Positions 54,829 through 64,000 of a stretch of DNA of 64,000 bases are shown in pieces. Below the pieces are notes generated by a model. That model saw nothing but the letters and a program-made list of their open reading frames with translations, was not told where the DNA came from and ran no database searches. Positions within the stretch are counted from its first letter, which is position 1. Each line of letters begins with the position of its first letter. A program made the translations under genes and the position numbers. The stretch comes from Cristatella mucedo (taxonomy: Eukaryota > Bryozoa > Phylactolaemata > Cristatellidae), in contig WPIO01000008.1 in NCBI GenBank assembly GCA_009760855.2, positions 6,556,501 through 6,620,500 on the forward strand, written 5' to 3'.

Positions 54829-56955
54829 ATAGAGAAACCGACATTGCCAAACCATTGAACATCTGAAGGAACATAATGCCTTTGAAAATAAATCTTATCT
54901 TACAAAGTATGATTGTTTTCGCTGTTTAGGCAGAGATTCCTTGCTTATAAGTTCCGGCTTAACGTTGCCAACTGATTGAAAATTGGTAAACAATTATACT
55001 CGGATCTTCGAACATGATTTTAAATGGTGTTTTGTATACAACTTTATTTTAGCGATGAAGGATAAAGCCTCATTTCAAATTTCATTTTTCTCATTTCACA
55101 AAACTAATGCTTCACTCACTATTTGCTGTAATCCTTCTACTGTGCTTAGCTTTAATTGACTTCAACGGCAAGCTATTACCCACAGTTATCGGATGACTAA
55201 ACAGGTACCTTTTTTGCCTCGCAAACCTAATGAATGTAACTCGTTGAATAGCTTAAACAAGAGCCCCTACAATTCTCTTAGCGACTGAATTGCTCTCAAG
55301 AGTGCAGCAGTACCAGCGGCGTACGGCAAGGGGTGAATTTATGCAAGAAAAATTTATTCGCTTTTTTTGGTAGCTCAAGTAGCCCAGCAATGCTGTCCTT
55401 AACATAATTCAATGTGAAAGATTTATACCAAATCACTTTCAATCCAGAAATAACTTATAAACCTCTCACAAAGTTCAACAAAATTCAGCAGCGACTAATT
55501 CGGCTTTAGTAAATACTTGGTAAAGAAAATGGCTCGCAAATACAGATTTCATCAACAGTAAACATCTTTGCAGTCTGTTAGTGGCGAGCTCATGACTTTC
55601 TATTTGTGCCGTAGGCACCTACTAAGCCGTCTGCGTCTAGCAGCTCAGTAACAAGAATCATTTCTTAGCTGGGAATTAAACATGCTTATCTTCAAACTAA
55701 TTTTCTCTGACAGTCTTTAAACGTATTGATTTCCTCTTCGCCTTCTACTCCTCAAAAGTAGACTCTTAACGCTAACTCAGTTAGTGGAAGCAGCACGTTG
55801 GAAGATATATCCTTACATGCAGCCGACAATCACTTGACTGCGTCTCAACAGAACACACATATGGAGAAGAATTTACCAATACATGAGTCGGAGGTTATTA
55901 TGCATTGTTTCGAGCAAAAACGCGACTGTTAAAGAACAAAACCAGGAAAAACAAGACCTATACATTTATTTCAATCTATATCAGTCAAGCAGCACTACCC
56001 TTCATCCTGAATGACTTCTTTATTTTAGTTATAGAAGACAGACTGAAACAATACTTAATTAACCTACTCTGGCTAACTGCAGCAAAGCCTAAATAAAGCT
56101 CAGAACACACAATCTCCTTGCGGTCACCTAAATTGTTTAACTCCCCTCATTATACCATAAAAGATGGACTACTTACACAACTTACCAAAGCATCACAAGA
56201 TCTAAGCCAATCGCAAGATGCTCAAACTCCACACTTACTAACATGAGCTTTTCGTTTTTACGAGAAGATATTTATGAGTGAAGACAGCTGGACAGGTAAG
56301 TGTTGTAATACTAAGGAGATAGAATGCCTTCTCAAGGTGCAACTAATGTGGCTTCTGTAATTAGATCGGTGCATCATGCTGATCGTAAACCCAGAAAATC
56401 CTGAAAGGTGTACAGGTTAAACGATTTAAGAATACTTTATTTCCTACATAGAAGTAAATTAAACGGTCAGTGCTCGTTTATTATGACTTCACCGAGGATG
56501 AAGTATAACAGACGTATAATTTTCTGGTAAGTTTATGTAAAAGCGGGCATAGATCCTAACCGCTTTCAATTAAAATTGGTATTAACATGGCAACGTATTA
56601 TTATTCAGATTGGTTACAATTCACTTGTGAAATTTGTTGCTGGTTCAAAAGCTCCGTTAACAATCAAAGTGAATATCCTTGTTTAAGAGTTTCTCTCCTA
56701 GAGTGAGCTATGAGAGAGGCTCATGTTAATGACATAGTGGGTTTCACAGCATCAGCTTACTAGCTAAAGCCATGGCTCATTCAATGAGACTTTACTGAGA
56801 GTGCACGAAGCCATCGAAATCATGGAAGCAGAGCTTAAGTATTCGTGAAATATTGGGCATTTGGAATAAAGCGTGTATGCTTTGAGCTTATTTGTAATCT
56901 AAAAAAGATGAATTTATTTTGCTAGTTTCTTGAAAGCTGTAACCGGGTTCAAATC

Positions 56956-56990
<35 letters not shown>

Positions 56991-57484
56991 CAAGGGAATT
57001 AATAAAACCTGAGTTGCTGGCAGGTGGGTAAAATACACTTTAAAACTGTAATACCAATAGTAATAATAGCAATAACTTTGGAACTCTTTAAGAGAACTGA
57101 AAATTTTTTCGGTAGGTTATTTACGCTGGATAAGCCGCATATTAATTGGTTAGAGATAAAATGCACGGTATCAGAACATATAAGCACACAAAAGACAAAT
57201 CTTCTAGCGTTCGCTTTGACTGAAGAACCTTTTTGGTCTCTTTATTTCCACCCAAGTCAGGCAGCGTCATGACGTCATATCGTAGTCATACCATAGTCAT
57301 TGACGGGCTATTGGGGCGTTCCAAATTAAAACACAATCTCCATATGTATTTAGGATTGATTATAAGCGGAACGACTGACGGCTTAGCTGAACGACTTACG
57401 TTGAATGGCCGTTGGTATGAGGCTGAGCCTGATGAGGAATAATTTCGGTTTTGCATGTCAGGGTAATACAATGAATGGATCTAA
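54829..57484. other. AT-rich, no gene recognised
   Basis: Contains an (AT)n microsatellite and overlapping short frames on both strands at 57000-57440, with a palindromic TGACGTCA (CRE-like) near 57270. No family assignment. Confidence 0.4.
56958..56989. repeat. (AT)n microsatellite
   Basis: About 16 AT units. Confidence 0.95.
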
Positions 57485-57960
57485 CATCGACTAAACCTCG
57501 AAGTCAATACACTGCTTAAAAGGAACTTGTACAGGTCGTTTAGAATAATTACAATATGGCAGTTATGACTTTCGCAACAGACAAGCCTAGCCCCTGAATC
57601 TGGTATCAACTCTAAACGTACTGTTGCACTTACATGAAGTACATTTGTGTGTCATCGGCAAAGAAGTGAAGCCTTTGATTGTGGTTGATCGGCCCTCAAT
57701 AAAGACTTAGTGATCAATCGCACCTCACGCAGTAGAAATATATGGCAAAATTCAAAGAGAGACTACTAATTCGTGTTTAAGGCATTGTAAAAGAATTTTT
57801 GTAATTTAGGATCCTTTAATTATGGGAAGCATTACTTACAAAATCAAAGGTGACAAAGGAGACAAAACATTGCCCCATGTGCAAAGCTGCAGCGAAAGAA
57901 GCCGAAATTTCAAAGGCTGAGAGCTAATCTGTATAGCCTTAGCTTGGTTGATCTTTGAAC
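57485..57960 (-). mobile_element. LINE F2 remnant
   Basis: Matches the F2 minus-strand segment at 14030-14160 (CTAAACCTCGAAGTC, then GGCAGTTATGACTTTCGCAACAG-like). It then jumps to the FADD region (TGTGTGTCATCGGCAAAGAAG near 57650), implying an internal deletion. Confidence 0.6.
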
Positions 57961-58338
57961 CCTACCCCAGTTGCCGATGCATTAGAAAATAAAAGTAGAC
58001 TATATGAAAGCTTTCAGTGAGTAAACATCGCAATACCACTGACTACTTACTTGCACATGCCCCAACCTGAAACTGTATTTTATCTTGATCAGAATTAGTT
58101 TCGCCAATTCAAGGGCGAGCTTTGCAGGGAGGCAAGTGCAAAGCCTTACTTTCAGATCATGACAGGAAGCCAGCACAAAGCGCCTTATAAGCGGCACCTG
58201 ACGTCTATGTTAAATGGCAGGGAGGCTTTGTGACTATGCGACGACTTCTAATATTTCTATGCGATTGCAAATAGTATTTTCAGAAAATTTCTTCATTGAG
58301 CCTGGTAACTCTATTACAGTTTTGTTTCAGCATATATC

Positions 58339-58344
58339 TTTATT
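58339..58344 (-). terminator. Candidate polyadenylation signal of gene B
   Basis: AATAAA on the minus strand about 240 bases downstream of the gene B stop codon. It is a plausible 3' end signal by position. No transcript evidence is available and the motif is common in AT-rich DNA. Confidence 0.35.
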
Positions 58345-58584
58345 CCAGTATTGCATCAGCAGCGTTGCCAGCACAGAGTTATTATTCGGAGCCTTGGGAA
58401 TCGATTTCTTTCTAATATAACATGCATTTCTCTCAAATGTATCGGACCTATTCTCTTTTGCTGCAATTCTTTTAGAAGTAGAAAATTGTTGCAATTATCC
58501 TAAAAGAGGCAGTTTTGGGTTGCTGTATTTTTCAATCCTTTTAATGCAAGCATAGAAATAGAGCCATTAATTGCAGGCCCACTT

Positions 58585-58913
58585 TTAGCTTGGCTTTTTC
58601 GCGGTAGTAACAAAGTTAAGTGGCGAATCATGACTGCCAGGTAGTCCAGGGCTATATTTCAAGATGCTCGGAGCATATGTCCTAGGGTTAGTCGTCCCGA
58701 GGTCTTCCAGCGACAGGCTCCAGCTCCGACTAACCAATTTACGTGGACAGCGGATCTTTTGCAACAGGCTTCTCAAAGATTTTTCACGAACAAAATGAAA
58801 AATAAAAATCAGAAGTCCCTGAATTGAATTAAAAATACAAAAAAGATACACGCACACTAGCCGAAATGCTCCAGTATCACGAATTTGTAAGAATCCAAAG
58901 ATCCAAGTCAAGC
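58585..58913 (-). CDS. Gene B terminal exon: TM6-TM7 and cytoplasmic tail
   Basis: The acceptor (tttctttgaag) is followed by LTWIFGFLQIRDTG, the conserved end of TM6. VYLFCIFNSIQGLLIFIF then gives TM7 with the family hallmark FCIFNSxQG. A basic, Ser-rich cytoplasmic tail of about 70 residues ends KKPS then TAA. The annotated start is the exon boundary, not an initiator Met. The tail has LSLEDLG, which could be a sorting or phosphorylation segment, but that is speculation. Confidence 0.92.
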
Positions 58914-60147
58914 CTTCAAAGAAAACCCCAGCAAATTATTACGAATTGGAAACAAACGATGCAGCGATTAAAAGAAAAATATCAATGAATTGTTCCAGGC
59001 CATGTCAGGCTCTGGTAAGAATCGGTTAAGCCAATTTCATAATGATTCAATCATCAATTTCATTCTCTACGTTTTTCCAAACTGCAAATTAATATGGAAT
59101 GTTTTTCTTTCAAAACTGAATTGCTGCGGTGCCTAAAACTTTCGTAAAAATATTACATTAACTTTAACAGAAATTCCAGCTCATAACCCGGCAGCCAAAC
59201 TTAATCGCTAGTGAAAAAACTAGATTCCTTTGTAAAAGACGGCTATTTCAAAAATATTAATTGTTTTGATTCCCAAGCAGGTAAAGGTCTTATACATAAA
59301 GCAGAAAAATTGAGTAAACGCAACTTAGGGCATAAATGAACGACTATCAACAAGGCAAATACCAACGGTAGAGCCTTACAAGCTATCACCTTTTTCCGGA
59401 AGCTGGTAGATAAATACACGGCATGCGGGTCTTATTAAGATTTTCAATACATGGCTTACAAGAAATTAATCATTTTATATACAAATTTTTGCAGTAATTC
59501 AGCTAAGTACCTGCAACTAGGGAGTTTTGGAATTTCTTTTACAAAAGTCTATTTGCCGTAGACAGTCGAAGTTAGATGTATCAGGTCTCTGCGGGTGCTT
59601 ACAGATGGTTGTCCGATTTAATGATGATTTTAAGTTTTGGTACATTCCACAAGTTAAAGTAAAGGTCACAGAGCTTGACTTTATTGGTCTGGGAAAGATT
59701 TCGTGGACCATGTTTTATTAGTCTTTTGTTGCTGTTTTGAAGTCTGTAGTTACCTTACTTTTTCTTTGCTAGGAGAAATTTCAGAAAACGTTAGTATGCC
59801 ACGTTACTTTTAAGTATTATTGAATAAAAAGTTCCATTTATAATTCAAGTTAAGATTAAAATGAAAAATACTATTGATGACTAATAACGACGACGGCTCG
59901 CTACCAACGTTGCTGTAATCATTTTCTTAACACTAAAACACGACTAGCTAACATGCATTTGAAAATGTCTACCATCTTAAGTTAAAGCCAGACCTTTTTA
60001 CAAGAATTTGCGGTTCAAATGTCATGGGATTTTCCCCAAGAATATCAAATGATGTCCTTTATTTATTATAACAGTACATATTTTTGTGATCGTATATGAC
60101 CTTTGCATAAGACCAAAAGACAATTAAATCTTTCTAGGCACTTCCAG

Positions 60148-60216
60148 CTTGTAAATTAGTTAGTGCTAATATTGACTATGTAGGGAAACTAGTTAGTGCT
60201 AATATTGACTCTGTTA
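60148..60216. repeat. Short tandem duplication
   Basis: GTTAGTGCTAATATTGACT occurs twice about 36 bases apart, with shared flanks. Confidence 0.85.
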
Positions 60217-60805
60217 GGAACCAAAAGTTCATAAAGAACAATTCACACATAGGACAGCAAATGCTCTGACCATCATATAGGTTTTAGCTTTTATATAAAC
60301 GTTGTAGAGAAGAAGGAAGAGGGGCTCCCTAAGGACGCTAGCACCACAGCATTTCTCCATAATATAACTCCGTAAAAAGATGATTAATTTTGATTACTAT
60401 AATTACTACTATATTAAGAATTAAAATTATTATTAATATTTAAAAAATATTATTTTACGATCACTCATTGCTTGACTATTTATTTGATTGTTCATTTAAA
60501 AACGTGTAAATACTACATGAATTTGAATGTGCTGCTTAACATTGAAGTTATATTTGGTCTGAATTTGTTGATTAGCCAACGCGACCCGCATGCGTACAGA
60601 GCAACTTATTTTTTAACGACCTACCATGACAATGCTTCAGTAATTACTTTTCACGACAGGCTTAAGCACGTTATGAGAGAATGTTTTCCTAATTTCCGAT
60701 TAACACTAGGTTTATGTATAGCTAGTAAACTTGTTTTATCGTAATTTACTTTGACAATTTGTTGCCATCCACGTGGAAATGTTTGCAAAACATGAAGCGG
60801 TGGAG

Positions 60806-60900
60806 CTGGGCGAGAGAGAGGGCGAGAGAGAGACAGAGACAGAGAGTGTGAGAGAGACAGAGAGACAGAGCCAGAGAGGGACAGACAGAGACAGAGAGAG
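60806..60900. repeat. Imperfect GA / GACA microsatellite
   Basis: GAGA runs interspersed with GACAGA and GAGTGTGAGA units, in the gene B intron before the terminal exon. Confidence 0.95.
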
Positions 60901-62852
60901 TTTATAGCGTAGCCTGTGTAATGGCTGGAGAGCAGTACAAGGTAATGGCACCCTTCGAAACGGGAAATAAGATAATTTACTTCAAGGCTTAAATCCATGA
61001 CGTTGATCGTAACGTGCGAGCATTTTACAACTACGTTAAGACTTAGTGGCCTGTAGCTCTTTCATGTCAGATTCATTTGGATTGCAGTCAACTTAGCTTG
61101 GCCACAACCTAAAATTCTAAAGGACATTACCTATTCTAGTAAAAAGGTCTACACTCCACGGAAAAGATGCAAACAATCTTGTGTAATTCATTTCTAGTAG
61201 AAGGAAAGCCGGTAAATCTGGTAAAAAAAAGTCCTAAAGAAGTGCCTGCAGCAAACATTTATGCATAGCAAAATCAACACCATGAAAATTAAATTTAGTT
61301 CATTAAGGCCATGATCACTTGGACCTAAAATTGAAATCCAAATTTAGCGATTAGATTATATTCACATTCTAGTGGTCTCAGATATAAAATATTGATCTAC
61401 TTCCTCAATCCTCAATCCTCAATCCTTCCCTAATAATTAGGCCTGAGAGTCCAAATTTAATATTCAAGTTACCAGGAAATTTTCCAATCACAATCAACTC
61501 AGAATAAAATGGAAAGCTATTAATTTATCTCGCTCGTTAACAGTAGATCTGAATTATTTCTTTAAGATCAGGTGCCTACGGATTGTTTATGCTTCTTGCG
61601 AAATTTAATAAATTTGAATGAATAAAATAAAATTGAATCGGCATGAATACTTTCTACGGGGCGGGCCAGCGGCCCCTCCAGAGCTGCAGTAGTCCCACTT
61701 AGCAATCAGCACGTAAGAGGCAGCATTTTGAAATACCTAAAGCGAGGCTCGTGAATCCGCCAGCAAAGTCAGTTTACTGCCATGTTCTTCATAAATGAAA
61801 GAAAATGTTGCGATTTCAAATTCTACAAGCTTCACGTGAAACAATTGCAAGTGAAAAAATACTGTACCTGTGTAGACAAGATCACGGTGGCTTCCGGGAG
61901 GTAAATCTTAAACTGGCTTCTAAAACTTGTAGCACGTGGTGCCTAATGTAAATACATTTTCCATAAGCTCTAGGTGAATCTTCGCTACATAATTTCATCA
62001 GTCAGTGTTACCGTGAACGCAAGTCAGGGAGAAACATACCGTAAAGGCATTTATATATAATAATTCTCATGTAATTTTTATAAGCAGTAATGGATTCTCA
62101 GGGAAACTAATAACCAGTAACGTATTTTAATGTCTTCTTTTGATTTATCTTCGATATGATCTTTTTGCTTCTAAAATGTAGCTCAAGTTATATATGTCTC
62201 CTACGTAGAACACAGCAGCAATTAAAATGACATCATGATATTTGTCTTCTCAAAATCCAAACGCCAGGCGCAGGGTATTTGTTATCACTAATCCATTAAT
62301 ATACAGGAGCTTTTTAAGAGTTTTGGGCATTCGGATACCCAGTCATTGCTACAAAGTCCGCATCTTCGGATTGCACAGAGATAATCCTAATGATTATTTT
62401 CTAATATCCTTATTCCCAGGATGGACACTTTCATATAATGTTTTACATATCGTGAAGCAGCCGCAATCTGGTTTCAAGCTGTGTGCAAGTAGTAATCATG
62501 TTATTTTTAATTACAAATAAAAAAATCCAAGTATCGTTTTTCCTTAACCTTTAGCGGTTCTTAAAAAACACCTAAAGCTAGCGGTGATTGTTTGAAAAAC
62601 TAAGCAGACTTTCTTACGAAGTACTTTCTCGAGGACTATTTTTATTGATATCGGATGCCTTATGTCTTCTCATGGCTTTGTGATGTCAACCCCAGATGAG
62701 ACGTTTAAAGGGGCGGTTCGTCATTCTAACAGCCTGCCGAACAAGGCTACCCCTAAAATTTCATACTCCTCAGACATCTCGAATATATAAAAGATTGTTC
62801 TAGCAAAGCTAAACCTCGAATACTAGCTTGTTACAAAAATCAGCCATCTTAC

Positions 62853-63055
62853 CAAATAAGGTGCAAATGGCAATGCCAGCATGGGCATTTGTGCGAGCAT
62901 GACTTCGTGCAGACCGGTTGCTGTGGACTTGCATCTTTCGACGAACACAGCACAAGTTTCGAAGTATCAGGACGTAAATAATGATGTTGACAACAAGGAC
63001 ACCGGCAATCGGTACTACAATTCCATACCATATGACCGAAGCTCTGGCAAAGCAA
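62853..63055 (-). CDS. Gene B exon: TM5 and intracellular loop 3
   Basis: A 203-base exon with acceptor atttaattgcag and donor TTTG|GTAAGA. It encodes a loop Cys, then WYGIVVPIAGVLVVNIIIYV (TM5), a basic third intracellular loop with Arg/Lys and His residues, and AHAGIAICTLFG, the start of TM6. Antisense reading of this exon in other frames gives meaningless Cys/His-rich peptides. Phase 1-base start and phase 1 end match both neighbours. Confidence 0.88.
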
Positions 63056-63437
63056 CTGCAATTAAATTTCTATCGTTAGGTCTTGATGCAGTTACTTTTT
63101 ACACATGCTTTTCACTTCAGACTGATTGCAATACAGCATCATCTCTACCCTAAACTGCTAGAGGCCGAATTCACGCATTTTTAACAGGTGGGTGAGCCGG
63201 TATCCTGATAAAGTACGAATAGTAGTCTATCAGCATATCTAGCGACCTTCATTGATCAGTTTTACATAAAAGTAGCAACAGCTGGTTTCCCAATTACTTG
63301 CCAGCTGTGAGATCAATCCTCATCAAGGTACGAAATGCCTGAACCCACATCCGTCTTGTGGTGGCAGACAAAGACCACTTCCATCCAGCAGCTTGGGTAA
63401 GTGGATGCACACATCTCTGCCAGTCATTAAGCATTAT

Positions 63438-63439
<2 letters not shown>

Positions 63440-63519
<80 letters not shown>
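63440..63519. repeat. (CT)n microsatellite
   Basis: About 39 uninterrupted CT units in a gene B intron between the TM4 and TM5 exons. Confidence 0.98.
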
Positions 63520-63522
<3 letters not shown>

Positions 63523-63654
63523 CCTGCGTTGCCTGAATAAATAGTCAAGCCCTGGCTTGCATTGTTAACATTCATCAACGAACACACTAGATATGTATTA
63601 TGCGCATTTAGAACATTTACAAAATTCAAATTGTATTAGCAGCGACTGACTTAC

Positions 63655-63738
63655 TAGTCCGAGTTGCTGTATAAATCCAAGCCGATGCCGCACACGATAG
63701 CCACGATCGCAGCAGGTATACCTAAAGCCCAAATAGAA
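63655..63738 (-). CDS. Gene B exon: TM4
   Basis: An 84-base exon with donor GTAAGTCAG (perfect consensus) and acceptor ttaaccaag. It encodes SIWALGIPAAIVAIVCGIGL and DLYSNSD. Trp-x-x-Gly-x-Pro followed by a hydrophobic run matches TM4 of adhesion/secretin-like GPCRs. It ends with TA, completed by T of the next exon to Tyr, giving SDYCF at the start of extracellular loop 2, where a conserved Cys is expected. The acceptor is less certain than the donor. Confidence 0.75.
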
Positions 63739-64000
63739 CTTGGTTAATAAATGAGGTTCACTAATGTAGAGAAAATACAATGGAAACTCCCAAACAGAAT
63801 TTTGCGATCCTTTTGGATTTATTCTTTAACTTCAAATTTAGGTGCTACAGCAACCGAAGTAAGACTGCGAATGAGAATGAGTGTATGAGTGTGTCGCACA
63901 TAGAGTCATATCCCTGCAAGATTACGATCGCTTGCATCCCTAAATACCTTGATGTCCCTCGTTTCTCATCGGGGCTAACACGTGACGGTCAAACTGAAGC
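63739..64000. other. Right edge, presumed gene B intron
   Basis: No TM3 exon or other exon recognised before the window ends. Confidence 0.5.

Larger units (their letters stand above)
58914..62852. other. Gene B intron before the terminal exon
   Basis: AT-rich intron of 3939 bases. Plus frames at 59527-59721, 60472-60744 and 62242-62520 are open but unassigned. Holds the GA microsatellite and the 60.15 kb duplication. Confidence 0.6.
58585..63738 (-). other. Gene B: adhesion GPCR, 3' part (TM4 to stop)
   Basis: Three exons encode helices 4 to 7 of a family B2 (adhesion-type) receptor. Both junctions are phase-consistent (TA|T gives Tyr; G|GC gives Gly). The upstream part (ectodomain, TM1-TM3) is beyond the right edge or in unrecognised sequence above 63738. 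Gene B ends about 21 kb upstream of gene A's first recognised exon on the same strand, so the two form a head-to-tail pair and probably arose by local duplication. Confidence 0.85.

Noticed and set aside
57024-57272. 82-codon plus frame and overlapping minus frame
   Set aside because: Open on both strands in AT-rich DNA. No splice support or recognisable motif.
62849-63061. Cys/His-rich 70-codon minus frame
   Set aside because: Out-of-frame shadow of the TM5 exon; the correct frame encodes a clear helix.

Overview
This window is AT-rich genomic DNA from an invertebrate metazoan. The evidence is spliced genes with long introns (GT-AG, consensus donors), adhesion-type GPCR exons, tRNA-derived SINEs, LINE-2/CR1-like retrotransposons, Tc1/mariner and hAT DNA transposons, and long microsatellites. 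I cannot place the phylum from the sequence. No prokaryotic operon, CRISPR array, rRNA or functional tRNA gene is visible. Most long open frames are repeat-derived, and real exons are short, so many lack an internal Met.

The genic backbone is two adhesion-family GPCR genes in tandem on the minus strand. Gene B (63.7 to 58.6 kb) enters from the right edge. Three exons are visible: TM4, TM5, and TM6-TM7 with a complete cytoplasmic tail and stop. Both junctions keep the reading frame. Gene A (37.7 to 6.2 kb) is represented by 12 exons over about 31.5 kb whose splice phases match at all eleven junctions. They encode, in order, two C-type lectin-like domains, an Ig-like domain, a second beta-rich segment, a hormone-receptor-motif-like (HRM) module, and the start of a GAIN domain. 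Its first exons are not identified. Its GPS and seven-helix part must lie beyond the left edge. The 597 or so visible codons therefore form an ectodomain suited to ligand recognition in front of an autoproteolysis-type stalk.

On the plus strand, inside gene A introns and near its 5' side, are several exon-like open frames with good splice signals. The best are the terminal-type exons at 5439-5697 and 11375-11593 and a phase-compatible trio at 37887-40471. I could not assign a family to any of them.

The rest is dominated by mobile DNA. LINE family F1 has a 3' tail of TACAT repeats (1-2780, 22.4-26.0, 50.6-51.0, 51.4-52.1, 54.4-54.8 kb). LINE family F2 has a TTA-rich tail and a subrepeated 3' UTR (at least 14 pieces). 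A tRNA-derived SINE family is present, twice nested in F2. Two Tc1/mariner remnants lie tail to tail around exon A5. A 186-bp hAT MITE at 53607-53792 has a perfect 8-bp target duplication and strongly resembles SPIN elements. A GC- and CpG-rich island lies at about 43.7-46.5 kb. Long CT, TG/CG and GA microsatellites complete the picture.
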